From the NCBI RefSeq assembly GCF_000340215.1, contig NW_006921536.1, positions 4,504,388 through 4,568,387 on the forward strand: 64,000 bases of DNA, written 5' to 3'. Within the stretch, counting starts at the first letter, position 1. Each line of letters starts with the position of its first letter. Positions 24,000 through 35,450 of this stretch are shown here, one piece after another. The translations under genes were made by a program, and so were the position numbers. The DNA comes from Pseudocercospora fijiensis CIRAD86 (lineage: Eukaryota; Ascomycota; Dothideomycetes; Mycosphaerellales; Mycosphaerellaceae). Under the pieces are notes generated by a model that worked only from the letters and a program-made list of their open reading frames with translations, was not told where the DNA came from and searched no databases.

Positions 24000-26900
24000 A
24001 CGCGCTCTATATACATTTCAACCGCAACCGTAAGATACTCGCTCGAGGGCGTAACTAGCTCGAATAGACTATCCGCGAGTAGTATAAGCTCTTCTATAGC
24101 AAGGACTTTGTTAGACGCAATATCCGCCGTATACTAGACTTTATACTTAATAAGCTAGAGTCGCAATTAGCTAGTAAGTTAACGCAACTCGAGGACTAGA
24201 TCTAGACAGTTAACCTTAGCGACGAGAAGGTATATAACGGGCTTATCTCTACGCTTACTAATACTTACGCGAGCCTCAATTAGGTATAGACTGTTCGTAT
24301 AATAATACGCGCTCGCTCTATAGCATCTAGCGCTCCGGGTAGCGGCTCTCCTAGCGGCGGTAGACTACTAAAGAAGAACATTCCTACCGATCGTCCTAAT
24401 CCTAGCGATAATAGCGACAGCGAGGCGGATAATAAGTATAATAGCCTAAAGGATATATGCTCTAATTGCGGTATTTAGAAGAAGTAGCAATGCTTTATAA
24501 AGGGAAACAAGAAGCTAAAGACTTGCGATAAGTACCGAGTATCTATAGCCTCGAGTCGTAGTAAGAAGAGAAAGTTAGAGCCGCCGATAGAGACTCCTTT
24601 AAAGCGTAGACGTCTAACCTTAACTCTATCGAGCTCTAATACCCCTATCCTAATTTAGTCTTCGCTAGTACTATCTCCTTCTACTAATCCGAGCATTAGT
24701 CCTAGTCTAATATCTATACTAAGTAATATTGTTGTCGCTACTACTCCTCGGCTAGACCTATATACTTCCTTAATGCTACCTCCGCCTCGACCTTCGTAGC
24801 TTCCGTCGTAAGCGCTAGAATCTTCGATAGGTATAGCCGGTCGTCGTCTATATAGTTAGTATAGTAGTAACGATCCGTAGACTACTACTACCCGTACTAT
24901 ATAGTACGGTATCTCGCGCTCTTATCGTTAGCGCCGTCGTACTAGAGAAGATATTTCGTAAATACTAAGCATTAACGATATATTAGCTAACAATACCGAG
25001 CGTATATAGAAGCTACTATAAGACCCGCAACCTAGTAGCGACAACTTTAGTAGCGACTTCGACTTTCTAGATACCTCTAGTACTAGTGTTAGTAGTAATC
25101 TAGACCTAGACGAGCGACCCGACGAGCGACTATAGTTTTAGTACGAGATCTGTAACGTGCTACGTGCTATTGTACGTATTACTATACTATATACAAATAC
25201 TTACTAGTACTATACCGTAGCTAACTTTAAGCGAGAGATGTGGATAAAGTAGTACTAGGTAGGCATTTATAAGACCGAGCGCGTATTGTTTCTTTACGAG
25301 TACGATAAAGAGATAGAGTATAAGTATAGCTGTCGACTATGCCGGCCTTCTTAGCCTAGTATATAGGCACCTCGCCGTCGCCGCGAAGGACAAGGTTCTT
25401 GTATTATATAAGCCTAGGTAGAGGAGGATAAGTAGTACGATAAGCACTTCCTTAATAGTTAAGAGCTATAGCTTATACTAGATCGCGACAACCTATATAC
25501 TCTAGTACTATACGATATAGATATAGGCTTAGTAAATAAGTTCTTTAAGAAACTCGATATAGAAAAGATTAAGTACTATTAGAATAAGAATACCTAGAAG
25601 GGTTGCAAGGAGCGTTAGTTTAATATAAACTTAGACACTAACCCGGACTCTCCTACCTTTAAGGTATATAAGCGCTGCCGGTCTACGCGAGACTATAACA
25701 AGCCTATAGCCTTACCTAATCTTATATCGCACGCTAATAAGATAGATCCTAGACCGTAGCCTACGAATCTCGAGACTAGCGAACTATTACTAGCACTAAC
25801 AATAATCGAGGAGTTACTTATCGCTTGTATATATATATTCGTCGAAATGCGGTTAATTAAAGGCGCGTAGTAGCGGTATAAGAACAACGTCGTTAATTTC
25901 CTCCGAGATGCTAGAAAGCTATAGAGGGAGCTCCCTCTCGTACTAGAGCACCTTAAGATAGTAGTTTTTCGTCCTACAAATAGCAATAGTACGACTAATC
26001 GGATATTCGTTATAGACTTTAAGGTGCGGCGTTAGGCAGTAAAGGCACAGTTAGATTATCTTACATAGAACGACCCCGAGTATACTAGTATTGCTATTAA
26101 CGAGGAACGCCTATCTTAATTGCCTAATAGCTAGGATAGCGAGTCTATTATATATAGGATTAACGTACTAGAAGAGTATAAGGAAGAGGATCTCCCTCTA
26201 CCGCCTACTAAGTAACTTAATTAGGATTAGCAAGGTTATTCGAGCGTACGTCTAGATACATAGGCTAGCACTTAACCTAATAGTTAACCGGGCACCTAGC
26301 AGGAGTAGGACAGCTTAGCTAACTTCCCTTTCGAAGTAGCGCTACTATAAGCATATATTCCTAAAGGTATACGTACCGTATTAAACGAGATTCTTTAGGA
26401 TTAGGAACTATAGCGGCAATAGAAAGCTAATAAAGCAAACGATCTTGCTATAGCTTAAATAGATGCCTCTTTAGATGCTCTAGCTTAGCAGCACTAGCTT
26501 ACTATACCTAACTTTGATCTAATACCTCTTAATAAGTTTAATAGTACCTAGAAGCTCTATATACGCGTATTCCCGACGCTAATACCGTAGGGAGTTACGG
26601 ACTATATCGATCTACGCCCGTAAGAGGTCTTACACGACGACTAGATTAAGTATATAATTAAGTAGGACGACGGCACTAGACCTGTTCGTTATCGATTCGC
26701 GAGCTATTCGCGCTTCCGGTATATCGTACTAAATACGCTTATAAGAAAGCAGACACGTAAGAAGGCGGACTATATTATATAGTAGAATCCCGACTTTAAA
26801 GAGATTACTATTAATAATCTTCGTAACGCTATCGATAATAACGATAACGATACGAAGCGCCTACTATCTACTATTATACGCTATAGCAACACCCTTCGCG

Positions 26901-29900
26901 GTATACGTATATACTAGATTGCAAAGACGGCCGAGTTAGAGAATTGTATTAAGGCTTTAGGCTGTCCGTACCTCTTCCTAACATTTAGTACCGCCGATTT
27001 ACATTAGTAGCATTAATAGAAGCATATGCCTACTATACTAACCGGTACTAAGTACGAGCGTATAAAGACCGCTCGGTAGAACCTTAGAGACAATCTAGCG
27101 ATTGTAGTATACTATTTCTATCGCTGTTACTAATTCGTTATAGAGCTAGTTAGTAAGAAGTTTAGAGTCGTTGATTACTAGAATCGTTACGAATTCTAGG
27201 CTCGTAGTAGCTCCTACAACTATAGACTAGTCTAGCTAAAGGATCGAGAAGGACTGCCTATTCCTTAATCCTTTACTAAGTAGGATCGTACTACTCTAGC
27301 TTAATTCTAGTCGAAGCACGTTATAGCTATAAACCTAGATCCTACCCGTATAGGCCCGGTTACTAGTAAGCCTATAGTGCTTTAAATGAAGACATCTAAA
27401 GTTAATAGCAGTTAGTATTAGTTAATACTAAATGTGAATCGTGTCTAGCGACATACTTGCGGTTACGAGTACTATTAGCGCAAGAACAAGGACATAGGCT
27501 TAGTATCCTACCGCTTCTATTTCCCTCGCGATCTATATAAGACGGGCATTGTTACGAAGGGTCTTAACCCTCGGCATTAGATATATAACGGGCCTCGCAA
27601 CGATACTCGAATAAATAGCTATAATCGTACAATCTAAGCTACTTAGTTAGGCAACAACGATATCGCTATCTATACTAATAAAGGCACTACCGTCGACTAT
27701 CTTAGGAAGTACTATACAAAGTAAGAGAAGCGAAGTAAGTCTTTTATTAAGCTTAGAAGAAAGGTGATTCCTAAGATTAATACTGCTAGTACGCGGCTAA
27801 TAGTATCCTTCTTTACTAAGATACTTAACAAATTGATTAGTAAGCGCGACATATTAGCTTAAGAAGAGATATATATACTTCTCAATCTCCCGCTTACTAA
27901 CGGTTCTCGGAAGGTGTAGAACTTTAACTATCGGAAGCCCGAAGACTAATCTCGAGCTAAGCGATACGATAAGGAGGTAGGAGAGTTAGTAACCTAGGGC
28001 AAGTTACTATTGCTGAAGTATATAGAGCGCTATAGCATCCCTAAGGCGCGATTTGCTAAGTCTTATCTAGTTAACCGGCCTAATCTAATACTGTTCGAAT
28101 TCCTAACTAAGTAGGACTTTCGTATCTATAAGAAGCGCCCGCGAGCGAAGCTACGAGTTATTAATTAGTACCTAAAGTACAGTAGTGTACCTAATAGGGA
28201 GGATAGAACATACTAGGACTAGTACCGCACTAAGATTGCTTTATATTATCCGTTCGATAGCGCTTACCCTTCGCTTAAGACCGGCTATGTCTTTATAGAC
28301 GATACTAGGGATGCGGACAATCCCCCTATAGCATATACAACGTAGTCTAGTGCCTATAAATAGTACAAAAACAATTACAATCATCCTAATAATTATATAG
28401 GCGTAAGTTTGCTAGATCTAACGGCAGACCTGTTCGAGAAAGAATACTACGATCCTAAGCTTAAAGCTTCCGATAAAGCATTACTTACTACTGCCCTACC
28501 TTAGTACCGGCCGGTAGAGCGACTTAAAGATCTAAATGCCTTAGGCAACCGACAAATCGATATTAAGTATTAGTAGACTGCTTATATCGGCAAGTATAGT
28601 ATTCGGGCGGCTAATATTAAGGACTTTTAGAAGGACTACCGCGGCTCAACTACGATAGCATAGCGTATTAGCGTACTAGCAGATCTATAGTAGCGCATTG
28701 CTAGCTTAGCTCCTACCTAGAAGCTTTTCTTCGATAAGCTAGTAAACTACTAGACCGCATTCCTTACTAACCTAGGAGATCGTTAGCCTTTCTTGCTTAA
28801 CGTCGATAGTAAAGCAGGTATTAGAAAGTCCTTTATTATCGATATACTATTATCCGAGCTCGAGCGGCTTATAGACGAGTTTAATCGTAATAAGCAACAA
28901 TGCGGCGCTAAAGCTCTTATAATGCCTAACCTAATCGTTCGCTTAGCGCTAACTAGGGCCGCTACTAATAGTGTTAAAGGCCGTATAGTACACTCCTTCT
29001 TCCGCTTGCTATTAACTATAAAGGAGTATATTCCTCTCGATAGTTAAGCGCTCGATTAGTTCCGATCTATATTAATCGATATAGAGTATATTATTATTAA
29101 CGAGAAGTTAATGCTAGATCTTACTCTTCTATTCTAGATCGACTCGCGGCTCCGACAAATTAGCTTTATACGAGAAGATAGTAAAGAGATGCTATTTAGA
29201 GGGCGTTATATCGTTATTGCTAGCGATTTCTATTAGTTGTTGCCTGTAGGTAGTAGACCTCTCTTCTCGAGATTAGAGGACCTATATACGCTAGAAGACA
29301 TTACTAGATATAGTCTATACCGGATGTTCGATTAGACTATTTAACTAAACGTAATTTAGCGATAGTAAGGTATAGATGCTACTTCTTATACCTTCCGTAA
29401 AGCCCTTAAGGGTCTGCGGAATGCGCTAGGAGGTATAAGTATCGATTACTAGGAGACGCTCGTTACGCGCCTAAAGCCTAATTTACCTTAGGCTAAGCGA
29501 GACTAGTTTAAAGATGCCTTATACCTATATCTATATAAGAAGCAGGTTAATGCCTTTAACTAGGACGCAATGCGAGACAATAATATACTAATTCGTATAT
29601 TAGTTGCTAAGCACTCCGGCATTATATAGGCCGTATAGGCTTCTTATAAGAACGGTAGCAACTTATATCCTCGCCTACCCCTATACGTTAGGGCTCGTAT
29701 TATAGTTACGCAAAACCTATAGGTAGAAGGAGGAGTTATTAATAGTAGCTTAGGCACCGTACGCGATATTGTTTAGAAGGACAATAGCGATAATTATACC
29801 GAGATTATCTAGCGCATTCCGACTATCCTTCTTATATAGCTCGATAAGTACGAAGGTCCGACCCTTAACGATAAGTACGACCCCGATAATACCTATAATA

Positions 29901-31150
29901 TACTAGAGCGTATCGTGCCTATTATGCCTATACGCCGCGAGTAGCTGTATAACTAGCGTTAAGATACGCGCTGTATTCGCACCTAATTTCTAGTTACTAT
30001 CGCATATGCCGTTATAGTTTATAAATCTTAAGGCATAACCCTAGACTAGGTCGTTCTTAACATTTCGAAGAAGGACTTTACTCCTAGCCTAGTATATATT
30101 GCCTGTTCTCGGGCTAGGGCTCTTAGAGACATAATGTTTAAGGAACTATTTAACTTTTATAAGCGCTTTAAGCAAGGCAAAGTTAAGCAATCTATTATTA
30201 CTTAGTATACTAACTATATACATCGTCGGCCTTAGCGTATACTACTAGTTAGAGATATCCTTTCTTTAGAAGCTCCTAACCTAGCGGAGTAGCCGCCTTC
30301 GCGCGATAATATATCTAACCGCAAAGACGTATAGAAGAAGCGTTAAGAACAACTGCGTCGCTAGCAGCAAGTATAGGAGTAAGAGCGTTAGTAGCGGGAG
30401 CGAGCGCAATTGTAGAAGGACCTCTAGACTATTGCCCGTACTAAGTAGATATAGAAGATTCTTAAGTAGGATCTATAAATACTATTTAACCTAAATCGGA
30501 TTGCTCTTAACTTTACGCACGCTCTGCCTTAAGCTTATAATTATCGCTAGCCGCTACTAGAAGGCAGTATTTATATACTATTAGTCTAGACTTTAGTTAG
30601 GAAGTTTAAGGAGAAGTTTCCTTAGTAGGTACCTCCGTATACTATTTAACCTCCTCCTTAGTAAGGTAAGCAAGGTTAGCTAGAGTAGGAAGATTAATTT
30701 ACCTAATAGTAGCAGCCTAGAGGTACTGTCTACCTAGTATATAGTCTGCCTACGTTATAGCTATATATAACTAATCCTATAAATGCAAACTTCTTCCGGC
30801 GAGTCGTAGCGAACCGATAGCAAGTATAGTAGGCACGATAGCTATAGCGATAGCAACCTAGCTAGACAAACCCTATTGCTTCTTAGGATTATATTACTCG
30901 CTATACGTATGCTTTGTTTTAGCTAGGCGACATTCTTAATATTGCGTAGCTAGCTCGTTGCTTCGTAGATTAGTATCCGTAGTATCGGCTTAATTACGAA
31001 TTCGAGTATAGACTTACTTTAGTAGAGGGAGTTAGCTCCTACTTTCGTCGTAGTATTAAGGTCTTTGTCTGCTTTAAAGATTATAACACTTAAGAGGAAA
31101 TAGTATACAAAGCGATAACCGCTTAGGAGGCAGCTATCTATAACAATTAG
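24000..31150 (+). pseudogene. Helitron Rep/helicase polyprotein, inactivated
   Basis: Near 24,464-24,550 is a finger-like CSNCG...KTCDKY, with the last Cys apparently changed to Tyr. The Rep domain (about 26,930-27,740) starts LGCPYLFLTFS, has SYNYRLV where the HUH nuclease motif HxH is expected (His to Tyr at both), and YLRKYYTK matching the YxxKY two-tyrosine motif. The helicase starts near 28,790 with VDSKAGIRKSF at the Walker A position (GxxGxGKS expected) and INEKLMLDL at the DExx position. Total length fits fungal Helitron proteins of about 2,000 residues or more. All catalytic losses are RIP-type. Confidence 0.82.
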
Positions 31151-31336
31151 TAGTAGTAGTAGTAAGATATAATAGGGATATAGGAAGCAATAGCTTTATA
31201 GGATATAGAGATAGTAGAAATATAAGGTACTAAGCAAGAAGTAACTTAGTAAGAGGAATATAGTAATAAGGTTAATATAGATAGAACTTGAAGGACTACG
31301 CTTTAAGGGACTATACTTTAAATAATAGAGATACGA

Positions 31337-31433
31337 ATGCTTCTTAATAAGCCCTTTTAGCCTAAGTTGCGTAGTAGGTACCAATTATATGCTTCTTAAT
31401 AAGCCCTTCTAGCCTAAGTTGCGTAGAGGGTAC
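31337..31433. repeat. 45-bp direct repeat, two copies offset by 52 bp
   Basis: 31,337-31,381 and 31,389-31,433 share ATGCTTCTTAATAAGCCCTT and what follows, up to GGTAC, with three differences. They lie between the helicase frame and the edge of the repeat block and probably belong to the 3' untranslated part of the Helitron. Confidence 0.8.
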
Positions 31434-31604
31434 TAATAGCTTGTGCTATCGCTTATTAAGCAAGAGATCGTTATTTCGCGCTCGCCGTTAGGGCTTAGCT
31501 CTTCCGCTTCGCTGGACTTATTAGCACTCGCAGGGCTATAAGTATATCCTTGTCTATCTATCACGTGCACTCGGTCGCAGTTTGATTCTTCATGCCCACA
31601 AGCC

Positions 31605-32443
31605 TGATGGGAGGTAGATGTGACGCCCTGTGCTATCAACGACTTCCCATTCCAGAACTTGATCGGCTGCTAACCCGTGAATGCCCTCCGCCTTGCGTAT
31701 ATCCTCCAGCCAGACCAACGCACTCCCCGCCAACGACCACGAGCTCCCGATCATTGGCGGCCTGGTAGGCCTCAAGGCCCTGCACACCCGCGCCCATCTT
31801 CATCGCTTTTCCCTTGTAGAATCTGGAGGTACAGAATAGTCGAATATTTTGATCTCCTTGAGGTGATGAGTCCAGAGGGTCAGGGATCCGGCACCAGAGG
31901 ACTTGCCATTGTAATCGTGTCCGGTGTTGCGAATTACGATCCGTAAGTTTTTCTCACGTGCGAATGCTAGCGTTTTCTGCACATCTTTGGCACAGCTGAC
32001 GTTCACAGCATAGTCGACATAGGTGCCGATGATGCAATTTGCGTTTTTAGGAGTGAAGAGGTCACAGCTTCGGTTAGCGAAGAAAGGCGCCATGATTGAG
32101 GAGGAAGAAGTGTAGCTGCTGTGGTTTAGCGAAGTTCCATCGAGAGGAGTTCTTGCTCTTACTGTGTTTCTGGCAATGTCCATTCGGTCTGAAGTTTCTC
32201 ACATGCTGTCGCATTGTAGGCCCCGAATGGAGATTCATGGCAAGGTGCTGCTAAGGGTATAGTAGGCACAAGCTTTCCGGCGACGGATGTGTTGAACGCG
32301 CTCCAATCTTGTGCTGAAGGCCAGCACGTATCGCCTGGGAAGCAGCGGCATCGCGGTTCGGATGGTGAGGAAGCAAAGATGAGCTGGAAGAGAGATGCGA
32401 ACAGCATTACCATGGAAGACAAAGTCTTGCACATGCTGAGCAT
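31605..32443 (-). pseudogene. Berberine-bridge-type FAD-linked oxidase, truncated and frameshifted
   Basis: The product starts with a signal peptide (MLFASLFQLIFASS) and the PRCRCFPGDTCWPS start usual for secreted fungal members. A 44-bp GT-AG intron (32,119-32,162) restores WTLPET-HSYTSSSSIMAPF. The FAD domain then shows NTGHDYNG, whose His is the usual flavin attachment site, and [18 protein letters not shown] with the expected Cys. Two breaks follow the intron: a frame change near 31,815-31,835 before [12 protein letters not shown], and a small deletion with frame change near 31,675 between GGGHS and [14 protein letters not shown]. Similarity ends at about 31,620, so the second half of the FAD domain and the BBE domain are gone. 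It has no RIP signature. Same strand as the P450 upstream. Confidence 0.88.
32119..32162 (-). other. 44-bp intron in the flavin-oxidase pseudogene
   Basis: On the minus strand the donor is GTAAGAG and the acceptor is CCACAG, with a branch-like GCTAAAC just upstream. Removal joins the codons for Glu-Thr and His-Ser, matching the family at this point. Confidence 0.85.
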
Positions 32444-32821
32444 AGCTATCTAGTGTTCTTTCTAAGAGAAATGAAAGTCCGGACGCAGCGGCGGTTCATA
32501 TGTGTAACTGTGCAGCTCAGAGCTGTTTTCCACGTCGGAGGAATTGTACGAAGCGTACAGTACAACACCATCGTCGAGCCCGTATGCCGAGACACGACAT
32601 GACTTCGGCGTCTGTCGTAGGCAATTGTAACGGCGCAGGTTCCACGACCTTCGCATCACAGGCATCGCGTTGGTGTTGATGGATGGAGACACATTATCGA
32701 TAATTCCTATTGGAAAGTGGACTAGGTGCATAAATGCAGAGATCAGCGGTTGCTTGATCTTCCACAATGCTAAAAAGCCTCGTTCTCCATTGATACAGTA
32801 GCCAATTCTGAAGCTCCAAAT
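32444..32821. other. Intergenic, between P450 and flavin-oxidase remnant
   Basis: 378 bp with normal base composition. A minus-strand frame covers most of it (32,462-32,767) but I recognise nothing in it; it ends 18 bp before the start of the flavin-oxidase remnant. It should contain the terminator of the P450 and the promoter of the oxidase. Confidence 0.6.
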
Positions 32822-34480
32822 CTACAGACTTATATTATGAGACTTCTCTTCAAGCCTTACCAGCATGTCACCTCCAGGTGCCAGAGCGCCGGTGCCTGGG
32901 AATGCCTTCTTAAAGCCCGGGAACTCGCTTGTAGGCTTTCCATCCTCATCAACATAACCTCGAAATCGAACATCGAACCTCAACAGTACCATTGCCAAGG
33001 CTCCAATCGCTTCCTGTTTCGCAAAAATTCTTCCGGGACACAAGGTCTTGCCTCCTCCGAAAGGAAAGAATCTGCCCGCAGTTCCACTCATCGAGAAGGT
33101 CTGTTTACCAGTTTTTGGATCCGTGGTCAGAAAGCGCTCGGCATCGAAGCAGTATGCGTCTGACTCGCCTACGGCCCAGCTGGGGCTGTGCTGTGAGAGG
33201 TAAGAAGGAGCAAAGACCCTGTCGCCTTTATGAAGCTGAGCCAGAAGCTTTCCATCTTCGTCTATGGGTAAGATGAGCTCTTCGGGAAGATCACGGCTGA
33301 CCAGCAAGTCGGAGTACAGCCGGAGACTTTCGATCCAGATGCTCTGCAGAAGTGGTTGAGTGATGAGCGTCAGCACATCTAGGCTGCCGTCCGGTCCCGT
33401 CGACTCTTTGATTTCGTTCAGAACCCTTGGAAGAAGCGATGCTGGAGCTTTGGGATCCAGGATGTGGAACAACATCCAATTCGTTGCAGGGATAACATTT
33501 GATGCCAGCCCGAATGTAATTCCAGCATCCAAGCAAGCGCCAGATCGTGGAGAAAGCTGGCGGTTCTTGTAGTCCATCTGACGTGCTCGGCTCAGGCGAC
33601 TTCCAAAGTATGGCTCCCAAGCAGGTCCCTGGTCAGGATCAACAGGCTGTCCGCCGCACAAACGATGCATTTCTCTGCTCCATTCCTCCAATCTCCTGTA
33701 TATCTTCTTCCGCCGCTCATCTGCTTCTCGCATCAAGAACCCCGGTTTACCGAAAAACCACTGCAAGAACTCTGCCTCCCAGCGGAAAAAGTCTTGACCG
33801 AATGTTGGATACATCTCCAAGAGCTTCTCTCCATGCAAAGCCGTGACACTTGCCGTAAACATACGATCTCTCAACCATTCGAACAGTCCAACTTGGTCCA
33901 ACTTGACCATCTCCTCAGCATCTGTCTTCAACACATCCTCAAAGACCCGCAAGAATTGCTCTGTGAGCTCATTGACTCGGTCAAAATTCGTCATATACTT
34001 GGCATTCAATTCGACTTCGAAATGCTTCCCCGCCTGAGCATTCCGTATCTCACTCATGGGCATATCGAAAACTTTGCTGAAGAGATCCACTTCGATCAGT
34101 TCTCGATGAGGCGTTCGTGCTTTGAAAAGCGCCTGGACGGCTGGAGGTGAGTGCACAATGTGGCATCTTTTGCCTCCTATGATTAAAGTCGTCACGCCTA
34201 CGGATCTGGGATGCCATTTGAAGAGGTTCGTGTAGAATCGGCCGGGGTATGGAGCTACGAAGGAGAGGGTGTTGCCAAGCCATGGGATCCAATATGGGAC
34301 TTGAGGCGGCTGGACCACCTTGGGACCTGGAGCTGAGGCTTCAAATTGACGGAGAGCGAGGTGGTAGCGAAGCGTTGTCCATATTCTAGTGGTGGCGAGA
34401 ATGACCGCGGCCACTATGAACGGTGCAAGAGACCATATCAAGCCGGAATTGAGCACCGCAAAGTTCTCGAATATGTCCAT
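32822..34480 (-). CDS. Cytochrome P450 monooxygenase, CYP7/CYP8-like type
   Basis: A single uninterrupted 552-residue frame from ATG, slightly longer than the usual 500-530. An N-terminal membrane anchor (residues about 14-35, LIWSLAPFIVAAVILATT) implies an ER-bound enzyme. The ExxR pair is ESLR (Glu384-Arg387). The heme loop is FGGGKTLCPGR with Cys481 as ligand. The I-helix reads GLASNVIPATNW: Asn328 replaces the usual Thr and there is no acid-alcohol pair, as in CYP7 and CYP8 (prostacyclin-synthase-like) enzymes and the fungal proteins often labelled 7-alpha-hydroxylase-like. That likeness suggests a steroid- or lipid-type substrate but does not set it. The gene is intact, has no RIP, and lies between two transposon blocks beside an oxidase remnant. 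Confidence 0.93.
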   Translation of the reverse strand: MDIFENFAVLNSGLIWSLAPFIVAAVILATTRIWTTLRYHLALRQFEASAPGPKVVQPPQVPYWIPWLGNTLSFVAPYPGRFYTNLFKWHPRSVGVTTLIIGGKRCHIVHSPPAVQALFKARTPHRELIEVDLFSKVFDMPMSEIRNAQAGKHFEVELNAKYMTNFDRVNELTEQFLRVFEDVLKTDAEEMVKLDQVGLFEWLRDRMFTASVTALHGEKLLEMYPTFGQDFFRWEAEFLQWFFGKPGFLMREADERRKKIYRRLEEWSREMHRLCGGQPVDPDQGPAWEPYFGSRLSRARQMDYKNRQLSPRSGACLDAGITFGLASNVIPATNWMLFHILDPKAPASLLPRVLNEIKESTGPDGSLDVLTLITQPLLQSIWIESLRLYSDLLVSRDLPEELILPIDEDGKLLAQLHKGDRVFAPSYLSQHSPSWAVGESDAYCFDAERFLTTDPKTGKQTFSMSGTAGRFFPFGGGKTLCPGRIFAKQEAIGALAMVLLRFDVRFRGYVDEDGKPTSEFPGFKKAFPGTGALAPGGDMLVRLEEKSHNISL

Positions 34481-35415
34481 GTCGTCGGGGTGACGCTTAT
34501 CGTGCCAGATTAAGGTTTTGTAGGCCGCGGTTCGTTCAAGCCACGGTATAGCATCTGAACCTCACCCGAGCTGGTAGGTGTATAGTCATGAGCTTTGAGC
34601 AATGGAAATCATGGCCAGGTATCTCTTGCGATGGGCAAGCTGGAAGGGTCGCTGTCGTCGAGCAGGTCCCGCGTGGTGGGTCAAGTAAGCGAAATTGACG
34701 GAAGTCTATTGATTGTTGCACAAAATTGCATAAGTATCGGCATAAGTATCGGCATAAGTATCGGCATAAATCTCGTTTTCATGTCGTACGTGGTTCTAAG
34801 AGAGATGCTTCACATTGAAGGCGTTCTGGTGGCTAGACAGCAGCCCACAGCGAGCATACAGTGGATGAACACTCTACACACAATCTCACAGCCGACTGAT
34901 AAGCGTGGCATCGACCTTCCCAAATACAGGACATCGCACTTCAATACTAGCGACTTCGATAGCTGCTGAACATTTTGGTAGCTACGCACTTATTCACGCC
35001 CATATACACCTGCTAGCCGGGCTATATAAGGCTCATCAGGGCAAGGTGAGCGAATGTGGCTATTGGTACTCTTCCGTTGCAAGAGTTTTGCTATAGGATA
35101 CTGTACCTGCTACAGCGCCACGATCAGCTAAGTCTTCACAACAACTCAACCACCCCTAAACTACAAGGCTCCTTCACTCTAGAACATGATTTAATCTTGA
35201 CAGCTTCTCGGATTTGCCTCTTTCTTAAAGCGTCCCCCAAGCGGGATAAATACAGCGTCTTCAAGAATCGCCGCCACTTGCGACACAGGGACGGAGGCAG
35301 CGGACGTTGGAGTAACGACGAAGGTGCTTTCCTCGCGGCTCAAATTGAACTCTGGCGCATGTTTCAGCGGATCCTTCGTCTGAAGGATGGAGACGGCTCT
35401 CTTAATCAAAATCCT
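34481..35415. other. Region upstream of the P450, up to the hAT element
   Basis: Normal composition. It holds a 12-bp tandem repeat (34,729-34,775) and a TATATAAG box near 35,023. Two overlapping frames near 35,056-35,439 (plus) and 35,191-35,409 (minus) look protein-like in part, for example VVTPTSAASVPVSQVAAILE on the minus strand, but neither has a good ATG or a family I recognise. The sequence continues at 46,421 once the hAT insertion is removed. Confidence 0.5.
34729..34775. repeat. 12-bp tandem repeat, three and a fraction copies
   Basis: The unit CATAAGTATCGG is perfect at 34,729-34,740, 34,741-34,752 and 34,753-34,764, then a decayed copy CATAAATCTCG. It lies about 250 bp upstream of the P450 start codon. 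Whether it has a regulatory role is unknown. Confidence 0.9.
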
Positions 35416-35423
35416 GCGCCCAT
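35416..35423. repeat. hAT target site duplication GCGCCCAT, left copy
   Basis: GCGCCCAT here and at 46,413-46,420 flank the two inverted repeats exactly. Eight bases is the hallmark length of the hAT superfamily. Confidence 0.93.
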
Positions 35424-35450
35424 TATAGAGTTTGAATAATGATTATTCAG
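35424..35450 (+). repeat. Left terminal inverted repeat of the hAT element
   Basis: 27 bp complementary to 46,386-46,412 except the outermost base (T here, C in the partner's orientation). Confidence 0.93.

Larger units (their letters stand above)
23600..31500 (+). mobile_element. RIP-mutated Helitron (rolling-circle transposon)
   Basis: A single plus-strand coding region from about 24,000 to 31,150 carries a Cys-rich finger, a Rep nuclease region and a Pif1-family helicase, the diagnostic order of autonomous Helitrons. RIP has replaced many Trp, Gln, Cys and His codons. Neither end was defined: Helitrons have no inverted repeats or target duplication and end with a short hairpin plus CTRR, which I could not place with confidence. 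The right end must lie close to 31,540, where normal sequence resumes. Confidence 0.8.

Noticed and set aside
35056..35439. Plus-strand frame of about 127 codons next to the hAT element
   Set aside because: It runs through the target duplication into the transposon end, so it cannot be an ancestral gene in this form.
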